A stretch of 5,308 nt of DNA, from assembly GCA_015486685.1 (NCBI GenBank), contig WFRC01000179.1, forward strand, positions 1-5,308. The letters run 5' to 3'. The DNA comes from Caldifarciminota bacterium (GTDB lineage: Bacteria; Hydrothermota; UBA3072; WFRC01). The stretch's first letter is position 1; each line of letters begins with the position of its first letter. Positions 1-5,308 of this stretch are shown piece after piece. The position numbers and the translations under genes were made by a program. The notes beneath the pieces were generated by a model. That model saw only the letters and a program-made list of their open reading frames with translations. It was not told the origin of the DNA and did not search any database.

Positions 1-2
1 AG

Positions 3-56
3 GTTGAATATAAAATCTTAAAAGAATTTTATGATTATGGAAGATTTGACAAATAA
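3..56 (+). CDS. Possible C-terminal tail of an upstream gene (partial)
   Basis: Reading from base 3 gives an open frame that enters from outside the window and ends at a TAA at 54-56. Its last residues would read VEYKILKEFYDYGRFDK, an ordinary protein-like composition. If real, it overlaps the start of the following glycosyltransferase by about 20 to 26 bases. The alternative is that the upstream gene ends at the TAA at 19-21, in the frame of the glycosyltransferase, leaving a 9-base gap. The visible stretch is too short to choose between them, and no family can be assigned. Confidence 0.25.
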   Translation, partial: VEYKILKEFYDYGRFDK

Positions 57-762
57 AACTCCCTTATTTTCCGTTGTAATTCCTGCATTCAATGAAGCAA
101 GAGGCATTGGCAAAGTGCTTGATGTGCTATTTAAGTCAAAAAAAGACGAGCTTAAAGGTATGAAAGATTCCAGGGTTGAGATTATAGTTGTGGATGACGG
201 TTCAACAGACAAAACACCTGAGATTGCAGGTAGATACAAAGGTGTTAGAGTAATAAGTCACTCAAGAAATTTTGGTTATGGCAGGGCACTCTGGACAGGT
301 TTTAAGGCATCAAAAGGCGATTATATTGCATTTCTGGATGCAGATGGAAGTTATCCACCAGAATTTGTTTATATGCTCTTTCGCAGAATAATTGCATCAG
401 AAGCAGATATATTCTTGGGTTCCAGATTGATGCAGGGTAAAGGTAAAATGCCTCTATTAAGATATCTGGGTAATATAATGTTTAGATATATAGCAAATAC
501 GCTTTTTAGAAGTAATCTTACAGATGTAACAACAGGAATGAGGGTATTTAGAAAAGAGGTTGTATATCTCTTCGAATCACTACCCTATGGGCTTGCATTT
601 TCTCCGGCAATGAGTTGTATCGCAATGAAAAAGGGGTTAATAATAAAAGAGGTGCCTATTCCCTACAAAGAGAGGATTGGAAAGTCAAAATTGAGAATAA
701 TTAATGACGGAATATTGTTTCTAAAAGCAATTATATTTACTAAATTTGTGATGAAGGTATAA
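31..762 (+). CDS. Family 2 glycosyltransferase, DPM/DPG-synthase-like
   Basis: A 243-residue GT-A fold glycosyltransferase of the dolichyl/polyprenyl-phosphate sugar synthase-like group. These enzymes move a sugar from a nucleotide-sugar onto a lipid phosphate or other acceptor at the cytoplasmic face of the membrane. Seen in the sequence: VIPAFNE at residues 16-22, the nucleotide-binding VDDGSTD at 54-60, the metal-binding LDADG at 102-106, GSR at 130-132, a TDVTTGMR block near 164-171, and the family-typical PYKERIGKSKL at 211-221. No transmembrane helix follows the catalytic domain, so it is probably soluble or peripheral, close to the usual length of a catalytic domain alone. An in-frame stop at 19-21 limits the start. 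ATG at 31 is used, but ATG at 37 is an alternative, and neither has a strong Shine-Dalgarno site. One base separates its stop from the next ATG, which implies co-expression. The family is confident; donor and acceptor are unknown. Confidence 0.92.
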   Translation: MIMEDLTNKTPLFSVVIPAFNEARGIGKVLDVLFKSKKDELKGMKDSRVEIIVVDDGSTDKTPEIAGRYKGVRVISHSRNFGYGRALWTGFKASKGDYIAFLDADGSYPPEFVYMLFRRIIASEADIFLGSRLMQGKGKMPLLRYLGNIMFRYIANTLFRSNLTDVTTGMRVFRKEVVYLFESLPYGLAFSPAMSCIAMKKGLIIKEVPIPYKERIGKSKLRIINDGILFLKAIIFTKFVMKV

Positions 763-763
763 A

Positions 764-2161
764 ATGAAAGTATGTCTAATTAAACCAGTAACTCATAGAA
801 TTTATGATAAAGAGCAATTTTACATTGATATTGGATTAGGATTTTTAGCCACATCTTTAAGAAAAGCAGGACACGAAGTAAAAATACTTGACTGCCCACA
901 GAATAGGATGACATTAGAGGAATTCAGGGAATTTGTCAAAAATAATTACTATAATATCTATGGATTTAAGGTTTATACACATGGAATAAATATGGTTAAT
1001 CAATCCATTCAAATTATTAAAAAGGAACAACCCAGAAGTATAGTCATAGTAGGCGGTCCACATCCTTCAGGGGTAGGAGAATATATATTCAATTTCTTCC
1101 CGGAATTGGATTATGCATTTAGAGGTGAAGCAGAGGTTTCGCTCCCTATGTTGTTGGACGCATTAGAGAATAATAACGCAATAGAAAATATCCCGGGGCT
1201 TATCTATAGGAAAAGCAATAAAGCATTTGCCAATCTTCCACTCTATATAAAGGATATTGATTCCTTTGGAGTTCCTGCATGGGACCTGCTCAATCTTGAA
1301 GGGTACTGGAAAAAATTTAAGCACATAAGATATGTCACGGGCACCTATGTTCCTGTGATTACATCACGGGGTTGCCCTTTTCCCTGTACATATTGTGAAG
1401 CGTGGCGTCTATCAGGCAAAAGAGTCAGATACCACTCTGTTGAATATGTGCTTGAATGGATTAAAAAACTCTATACGGATTATGGGATAGATAATTTTGC
1501 ATTTGTTGACGATGCCCTGTTATTTAACAGAAGTAGATTTATCGAAATCTGTGAAGGTATAATAAAAAGTGGTATGAAGATTAGATGGGATTGTGCCCAG
1601 AATGCCGTAAGATTTGATAGCGTTGATAGAGAACTTTTAACACTTATGGAGCGTTCCGGTTGCTATCATATGACTGTTGCTATTGAATCCGGGTCACCAA
1701 GAATATTAAAAGATATGAAAAGGCATACAGATTTGGAACTTGCAATGGAAAAGGTTAAACTAATTAAAAAAACTACAAATATTTTCTTAATGGGTTATTT
1801 TATACTCGGATATCCCACTGAAAGGGAAGAAGATATCAGAAAAACCATTGCTTTTGCTAAAAAATTACCATTAGATGCCGCATTGTTCTTCCTATTTACA
1901 CCACACCCCGGCACAACAATTACAGAATCACTTCAGAGGCAAGGTATTATTGATATGCTTGATTTCAATAATTCTGTTTATACAGAACCATCAATCCCTT
2001 TAAAGGATATTTCGTCTAAAAAATTAAAATTTTATCACCGTTATGCATATTTTTCATTTTATTTAAGACCCAGAACATTTTTTATGAATACAATGAGATA
2101 TTTTAACCCACTTAAAGACCCAAATGGTGTAATTCAAACAATAAAGGAATATTTATTATGA
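764..2161 (+). CDS. B12-binding-type radical SAM protein (BchE-like architecture)
   Basis: A 465-residue protein with an N-terminal Rossmann-like cobalamin-binding-type domain (about 1-135) followed by a radical SAM domain (about 195-390). The N-domain shows the GGPHPSG loop at 97-103 and the FRGEAE segment near 119-124 typical of the BchE-like group. The DxHxxG cobalamin-histidine motif is absent, as is common in this group. The cluster-binding CxxxCxxC is C204, C208 and C211 within SRGCPFPCTYC. Later landmarks are AIESG (306-310), FILGYPTE (346-353) and FTPHPGT (378-384). The family uses a [4Fe-4S] cluster and S-adenosylmethionine for radical methylation, cyclisation or related chemistry; the substrate here is unknown. 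The start is supported by AAGGT at 753-757, six bases before the ATG, and lies one base after the previous stop. The same architecture recurs in the next gene, a diverged paralogue. Family confidence is high; function is open. Confidence 0.92.
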   Translation: MKVCLIKPVTHRIYDKEQFYIDIGLGFLATSLRKAGHEVKILDCPQNRMTLEEFREFVKNNYYNIYGFKVYTHGINMVNQSIQIIKKEQPRSIVIVGGPHPSGVGEYIFNFFPELDYAFRGEAEVSLPMLLDALENNNAIENIPGLIYRKSNKAFANLPLYIKDIDSFGVPAWDLLNLEGYWKKFKHIRYVTGTYVPVITSRGCPFPCTYCEAWRLSGKRVRYHSVEYVLEWIKKLYTDYGIDNFAFVDDALLFNRSRFIEICEGIIKSGMKIRWDCAQNAVRFDSVDRELLTLMERSGCYHMTVAIESGSPRILKDMKRHTDLELAMEKVKLIKKTTNIFLMGYFILGYPTEREEDIRKTIAFAKKLPLDAALFFLFTPHPGTTITESLQRQGIIDMLDFNNSVYTEPSIPLKDISSKKLKFYHRYAYFSFYLRPRTFFMNTMRYFNPLKDPNGVIQTIKEYLL

Positions 2162-2217
2162 ATATACTTTCAATGAAAACCTTATTATTTTTTCCATTAA
2201 GGTATTTTAGAATATGA
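2158..2217 (+). CDS. Possible 19-residue coupling micro-ORF between the two radical SAM genes
   Basis: The 52-base gap between the two large radical SAM genes is exactly bridged by a small open frame reading MNILSMKTLLFFPLRYFRI. Its ATG (2158-2160) overlaps the TGA of the upstream gene as ATGA, and its TGA (2215-2217) overlaps the ATG of the downstream gene as ATGA. A good Shine-Dalgarno match, AAAGGA at 2143-2148, lies nine bases before its start. The peptide is hydrophobic and resembles no family I recognise. It may be a translational-coupling device rather than a functional peptide, or chance. The double ATGA arrangement is directly visible; expression is inference. Confidence 0.3.
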   Translation: MNILSMKTLLFFPLRYFRI

Positions 2218-3689
2218 AAATATTGGTTATAAATCCACCATTTTTACCAGACTTTTGCAGAACACAGCGATGGGCTGCCCGCACACGTGCAAGGGTAATG
2301 AGACCACCTGATTGGCTCGCTTATGCAACAGCAGTGCTTGAAAAGGAAGGCTATGATGTTAAATTATATGATTTTCCTGCTGAAGGATGGGATAAAGAAG
2401 ACCTACGGCGTGTTATCGTTGGAGAAAAACCAGATATTGTTGTATTTGACTCTACAACACCCTCAATCAAATCAGATATAGAATGTGCAAAGATTTGTAA
2501 AGGAAACTCCTCTGCCAAAATCATTATGGTGGGTCCACATACGACCCAATTCCCAGAAGAGGCATTGGAATCAGGATTTGTAGATATTGTTGCCAGGGGT
2601 GAATATGATTATGTTGTACGTGATATTATTCGTGCAATCTATGATGATAGTGGGGTATCCGCAACCTTCAGGTTGCGTAATAATTTAAGCAAGGTCAAAG
2701 GTATATCATATATCAAAAATGGTAGAATAGTGCATAATGAACCTCAGGAATTAATAGATAATCTGGATGAATTACCATTCCCTGCATGGCACCACCTAAA
2801 TATAAAAAATTATTTTGATGCAGTGAAACTCTATCCTTTTATAGATATAATCGGGAGCAGGGGATGTCCACATAGATGTATATTTTGTCTATGGCCACAG
2901 GTGATGCACGGCAGAAAACCCCGATTAAGGTCAGCAAAGAATATTGTGGATGAAATGGAGTATGATTTAAATAGATGCAATAGTCTCAGACATGGGGAAA
3001 TATTTTTTGAAGACGATACATTTACAATCAATAAAAAGCATGTAAGGGAAGTCTGTAATGAGATTATAAAAAGAAATTTGAAAATTACCTGGTCTGCCAA
3101 TGCACGTCCTGATATTACAGATTACGATTTGTTAAAACTTATGAAGAAAGCAGGTTTAAGAATGTTGCTTGTAGGATTTGAGTCAGGGAATGAGGGGATG
3201 CTCAAAAGAATGAAAAAGGGAACAGATTTAAGGACTATGGTAAATTTTGCTTATCTTGCAAAAAGGGCAGGTATTAAGGTTCATGGATGTTTCGTACTTG
3301 GGCTACCCGGTGAAACAAAGGAGACAATTGAACAAACAATAGAATTTGCGACCTCTGTGCCTATGGATACAGTGCAATTTTCTGCTGCTGTTCCGTTTCC
3401 CGGTACAGAATTCTACGAATTATCCAGGGAAAAAGGCTGGCTTATCTCAGACAGCTGGGAGGATTGGTTAGAGGAGGGGGAACAATCTGCTGTCATCAAT
3501 TACCCGAATTTACCTTCAAAATATATAAAAAATAGCGTTGATAGGGCTTTGAGAAGATTTTATTTCAGACCGATATGGATGACAAGATTCTTGTTGGAAA
3601 CGAAATCCTTATCTGATGCATATAGAAAATTTAGAGGCGCAAGAAATTTTTTGTCATATCTGTTTCGAAACGGCAAGCATAAACCTTAA
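2214..3689 (+). CDS. B12-binding-type radical SAM protein carrying an in-frame palindromic insert
   Basis: A 491-residue protein with a cobalamin-binding-type N-domain (about 1-140) and a radical SAM domain (about 208-405). The N-domain has the NPPF motif near 7-10, MVGPHTTQ at 105-112 and ARGEYD at 127-132. The [4Fe-4S] motif is C218, C222 and C225 in SRGCPHRCIFC. Further landmarks are FFEDDTF (264-270), GFESGNEGM (321-329), FVLGLPGETKE (360-370) and PFPGTEFYE (394-402). It is collinear with, but diverged from, the preceding radical SAM protein, and like it lacks DxHxxG. Residues 147-157 (GVSATFRLRNN) are encoded by a palindromic repeat element and sit in the linker between the two domains. 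The reading frame stays intact, so the protein is probably still functional. AAGG at 2199-2202 is the likely ribosome-binding site, 11 bases before the ATG. Methyltransferase or cyclase-like chemistry is likely; the substrate is unknown. Confidence 0.92.
   Translation: MKILVINPPFLPDFCRTQRWAARTRARVMRPPDWLAYATAVLEKEGYDVKLYDFPAEGWDKEDLRRVIVGEKPDIVVFDSTTPSIKSDIECAKICKGNSSAKIIMVGPHTTQFPEEALESGFVDIVARGEYDYVVRDIIRAIYDDSGVSATFRLRNNLSKVKGISYIKNGRIVHNEPQELIDNLDELPFPAWHHLNIKNYFDAVKLYPFIDIIGSRGCPHRCIFCLWPQVMHGRKPRLRSAKNIVDEMEYDLNRCNSLRHGEIFFEDDTFTINKKHVREVCNEIIKRNLKITWSANARPDITDYDLLKLMKKAGLRMLLVGFESGNEGMLKRMKKGTDLRTMVNFAYLAKRAGIKVHGCFVLGLPGETKETIEQTIEFATSVPMDTVQFSAAVPFPGTEFYELSREKGWLISDSWEDWLEEGEQSAVINYPNLPSKYIKNSVDRALRRFYFRPIWMTRFLLETKSLSDAYRKFRGARNFLSYLFRNGKHKP
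2654..2688 (+). repeat. Palindromic element, copy A (inside a coding gene)
   Basis: This copy has perfect 8-base arms, CGCAACCT at 2660-2667 and AGGTTGCG at 2670-2677, with GGTATC before them and TAATAATTTAA after. It matches the intergenic copy at 3786-3820 at 30 of 35 positions, and the reverse complement of 3709-3745 at 28 of 37 when extended by two bases. It lies in frame within the radical SAM gene at 2214-3689 and encodes roughly GVSATFRLRNN. No clear target duplication is seen around it. Confidence 0.85.
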
Positions 3690-3708
3690 TATGATGTATT
3701 TTCCTGAT

Positions 3709-3745
3709 GTTTATATTATTCCGCAGGCTGAAGCCTGCGCCTACC
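3709..3745 (-). repeat. Palindromic element, copy C (intergenic, reversed)
   Basis: On the + strand the arms are CGCAGGCT (3722-3729) and AGCCTGCG (3732-3739) around GA, a perfect 8-bp stem. Read on the minus strand it begins GGTAGGCGCA and ends AATAATATAAAC, matching copy A in both flanks and at the CTTCAG centre. The stem differs from copy A at two base pairs, and both arms change together so pairing is kept. In the same phase as copy A it reads VGAGFSLRNN. It lacks a T-run on either side, so it is not a convincing intrinsic terminator. Confidence 0.8.
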
Positions 3746-3747
3746 AT

Positions 3748-3762
3748 AATGTGAAAGGAGTT
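3748..3762 (+). repeat. Upstream copy of a 15-base direct repeat containing a Shine-Dalgarno core
   Basis: AATGTGAAAGGAGTT here matches GATGTAAAAGGAGTT at 3814-3828 at 13 of 15 positions. The second copy is the functional ribosome-binding region of the glycosyltransferase at 3833; this one has AAAGGAG but no start codon at a suitable distance. The pair flanks the segment containing palindromic copy B, so it could be a duplication made when that element arrived. A short purine-rich match could also arise by chance. Confidence 0.45.
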
Positions 3763-3785
3763 ATAAATAAAACATCCGGGTTCCA

Positions 3786-3820
3786 GGTATCCGCAACTTT
3801 TAGGTTGCGCAATGATGTAA
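3786..3820 (+). repeat. Palindromic element, copy B (intergenic, direct)
   Basis: The arms are CGCAACTT (3792-3799) and AGGTTGCG (3802-3809), 8 bp with one T-G wobble. The copy is 30 of 35 identical to copy A, and the similarity continues past the stem through AATGATGTAA. It reads VSATFRLRND in the phase used by copy A, but here it is not inside a supported gene. Its right edge runs directly into the Shine-Dalgarno site of the following glycosyltransferase, so a hairpin here could affect access to that site. Confidence 0.85.
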
Positions 3821-3826
3821 AAGGAG
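3821..3826 (+). promoter_or_regulatory. Ribosome-binding site that fixes the start of the second glycosyltransferase
   Basis: AAGGAG is a full Shine-Dalgarno core with six bases between it and the ATG at 3833. That spacing is ideal for 3833. A TTG start at 3827 would directly abut the site and is therefore rejected. The site lies immediately 3' of palindromic copy B. Confidence 0.85.
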
Positions 3827-3832
3827 TTGCAG

Positions 3833-4807
3833 ATGGGTAGATCAATTTCTGTAATAATCCCTGTTCGGGATAGTGAATCAACCATAGAGAAATGTCTTAC
3901 ATCAATAAAGGCATTAAATTATCCTCAAGAAAACATAGAAATTATTGTGATAGACGACGGCTCTAATGACAATACCCCGAATATTTTGAAAAATATCAAT
4001 GGTATAAAAATATTACATACCGCAGGCATTGGACCCTCTAGTGCAAGAAATCTTGGTATCAAGGAGGCAACGGGGGAATTTATCGCCTTTACAGATGCAG
4101 ATTGTATTGTGGGTAAAAATTGGATAAACGGATTACTCAAAGGCTTTACATCAGAGGATATTGCAAGTGTGGGTGGTAACCAATTAAGCCCCGATGATGA
4201 ATCCCCATTTGGGCATAGAGTACAAATATTCTTGAAAATAATGGGATTTCTTGGTGGATATACAAAGTGGGCGAAAAACATTGTTGAAACCAGGCATAAT
4301 CCTACCTGCAATTCTATGTACAGAAAATCTATATTTGATAAAATAGGTAATTTTGACGAGAAACTCTGGCCTGGAGAGGATGTTGACATAGATTACAGAA
4401 TAAGAAAGGCAGGTCTTAAGATTGTGTATAATCCAGAAGCCATTGTATATCATTATAGACCCAATTCTCTATTAAAATTTGCTTCAATGATGTATAGATA
4501 TGGAAAAAGTTCGGGTGGATATCTTACAAGGAAACTTGGGTTTTATAGATTATTGAGTTTTGAACCCATTTTTTTGTTCATTTATATACTTACTGTTATA
4601 CTTCTTTTCATCGCTAACATCTGGTGGGGTATCTTCTCAATCATTGCAGGTATTTTGGGTATTACATTGTTTCTTGTGGTAAAGGGTGGAATAAGGCATT
4701 TACCCATAAATCTTATGTTATTTTTCACTACAATAAAATTCTGGAACATTGGATTTATAACAGGGTTCTTCACTTATAGAAAAAACTTGAAAAGGGCGAA
4801 GAATTAA
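3833..4807 (+). CDS. Membrane-anchored family 2 glycosyltransferase
   Basis: A 324-residue protein with an N-terminal GT-A catalytic domain (about 1-230) and three C-terminal hydrophobic segments (about 243-262, 264-283 and 290-312) that should anchor it in the cytoplasmic membrane. Catalytic landmarks are SVIIPVRD (6-13), the nucleotide-binding IDDGS (40-44), the metal-binding TDAD (87-90) and the GED of the acceptor/base region (181-183), followed by DYRIRKAG (187-194). A basic tail (RKNLKRAKN) ends it on the probable cytoplasmic side. This layout is typical of enzymes that add sugars to lipid-linked or exported glycans; donor and acceptor are not identifiable. The start is ATG 3833, set by the AAGGAG six bases upstream, not the in-frame TTG at 3827. 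It follows a 143-base repeat-filled gap and is followed after 16 bases by another radical SAM gene. It belongs to a different GT2 subgroup from the one at 31-762. Confidence 0.92.
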   Translation: MGRSISVIIPVRDSESTIEKCLTSIKALNYPQENIEIIVIDDGSNDNTPNILKNINGIKILHTAGIGPSSARNLGIKEATGEFIAFTDADCIVGKNWINGLLKGFTSEDIASVGGNQLSPDDESPFGHRVQIFLKIMGFLGGYTKWAKNIVETRHNPTCNSMYRKSIFDKIGNFDEKLWPGEDVDIDYRIRKAGLKIVYNPEAIVYHYRPNSLLKFASMMYRYGKSSGGYLTRKLGFYRLLSFEPIFLFIYILTVILLFIANIWWGIFSIIAGILGITLFLVVKGGIRHLPINLMLFFTTIKFWNIGFITGFFTYRKNLKRAKN

Positions 4808-4823
4808 CTATATTAAGGGTATT

Positions 4824-5308
4824 ATGGAAAATGATTATGTAAGAAATACCCTATTGCAGAGAAATGCCCTTAGACTTTATATAGATGGGTGGATTTCAAA
4901 ACTACACAGAACTCCTTTAGTAATAACCCTTTTTGTTACCAGCCGATGTAATGCTAAATGTCCATTCTGTTTTTATGCAAAACACAATACCGGTGAACTG
5001 AGTCTTGGGAACATTAAACAAATAGCTGCAACTATTGGTAAATTCTCCTATCTTAATATATCAGGTGGTGAGCCATTCCTTCGCAATGACCTTGACGAGA
5101 TTTGTAAAGTATTTTGTGAAAAATCTGAAATTTTGTATCTTAACATACCTACAAATAGCACATTGCCCGAAAGGGTGAAAACTAAAACAGAAAAGATTCT
5201 AAAGGGTTGTCCTGATACGCTTGTCGCAGTAGTTTTAACATTGCTTGGAAGTCCAAAAGAGCACGATAGGCTGTTAGGGGTAAAGGATGCATATAAAAAA
5301 TTCCTGAA
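4824..5308 (+). CDS. Radical SAM protein, MoaA/PqqE-like type, N-terminal part (runs off the window)
   Basis: 161 codons are visible with no stop; the gene continues past the window edge. The protein opens with about 30 residues, then a strand (LVITLFVTS) leading into the cluster motif C42, C46 and C49 within RCNAKCPFC. The SAM-binding GGEP follows at 81-84 in LNISGGEPFLR. Near 146-152 it has EHDRLLG, corresponding to the HDxxRG-like segment seen in SPASM/MoaA-like radical SAM enzymes, although the Asp-Gly that often precedes it appears replaced (LTLLGSPKEHD). Unlike the two radical SAM proteins upstream it has no B12-binding domain. The start is ATG 4824 with AAGGG at 4815-4819 four bases before, a rather short spacing, and 16 bases after the previous stop. 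A C-terminal SPASM domain with extra clusters is possible but lies outside the window. Confidence 0.9.
   Translation, partial: MENDYVRNTLLQRNALRLYIDGWISKLHRTPLVITLFVTSRCNAKCPFCFYAKHNTGELSLGNIKQIAATIGKFSYLNISGGEPFLRNDLDEICKVFCEKSEILYLNIPTNSTLPERVKTKTEKILKGCPDTLVAVVLTLLGSPKEHDRLLGVKDAYKKFL

Noticed and set aside
18..239. 73-codon minus-strand open frame at the left end
   Set aside because: It is a shadow of the first glycosyltransferase, and its Ser/Thr-rich translation matches no family.
2831..3100. 89-codon minus-strand open frame inside the second radical SAM gene
   Set aside because: It is antisense to the cluster-binding region of a clearly coding gene, with no independent support.
3722..3739. 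GC-rich hairpin after the radical SAM gene as an intrinsic terminator
   Set aside because: No T-run follows the stem on either strand, and it belongs to the repeat family also found inside a gene.
3762..3767. TATAAA as a -10 promoter box for the second glycosyltransferase
   Set aside because: No recognisable -35 box lies about 17 bases upstream, and such hexamers are common in AT-rich DNA.
2654..3820. The three palindromes as a CRISPR array
   Set aside because: The copies are far apart, differ in orientation, and one is within a coding gene; there is no regular spacing.
3827..3832. TTG start for the glycosyltransferase, adding two residues
   Set aside because: It directly abuts the AAGGAG site, while the ATG at 3833 has six-base spacing and begins the family motif normally.
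3616..3840. 74-codon + strand open frame across the end of the radical SAM gene and the gap
   Set aside because: It overlaps the real gene out of frame and then runs through palindromic copy B, whose open phase explains its length. It has no ribosome-binding site and no family motif.
3631..3885. 84-codon minus-strand open frame through the gap
   Set aside because: It is antisense to two real genes and kept open partly by the reversed palindromic copy C, whose VGAGFSLRNN phase it uses.
3925..4389. 154-codon minus-strand open frame inside the membrane glycosyltransferase
   Set aside because: It is a mirror of the GT2 coding strand with low-complexity Ser/Pro/Ile-rich translation and no start signals.

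Overview
The window is an AT-rich bacterial stretch in which every confident gene lies on the + strand and is closely spaced. It reads as one operon-like block cut at both ends. In order it carries a soluble DPM/DPG-synthase-like family 2 glycosyltransferase (31-762), two B12-binding-type radical SAM proteins of the BchE-like architecture (764-2161 and 2214-3689), a membrane-anchored family 2 glycosyltransferase (3833-4807), and the N-terminal part of a third radical SAM protein of the MoaA/PqqE-like type (4824 to the window end). A tail of a previous gene may end at 56, but that is weakly supported.

Three oxygen-sensitive radical SAM enzymes together suggest an anaerobic or microaerophilic bacterium. 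The low GC and the small palindromic repeats fit many uncultivated anaerobic lineages, but the phylum cannot be named from this sequence. No RNA gene, CRISPR array, transposase or convincing terminator was seen.

Genes are 1 to 52 bases apart except for a 143-base gap (3690-3832) before the second glycosyltransferase. That gap is filled by two copies of a small palindromic element in opposite orientations, plus a duplicated Shine-Dalgarno-like segment. A third copy lies in frame inside the radical SAM gene at 2214-3689, where it adds about 11 residues (147-157). The neighbouring radical SAM protein at 764-2161 lacks these residues at the matching point. The three copies keep the outline of an 8-bp stem, and between copies the stem bases change in compensating pairs. 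All three are readable in the same phase as V-x-A-x-F-x-L-R-N. This protein-invading palindromic element is the most distinctive thing in the window.

The likely theme of the cluster is building and modifying a glycolipid, polysaccharide or other envelope-linked metabolite: two GT2 enzymes transfer sugars while radical SAM enzymes carry out methylation, cyclisation or similar radical chemistry. The actual product cannot be read from the sequence.
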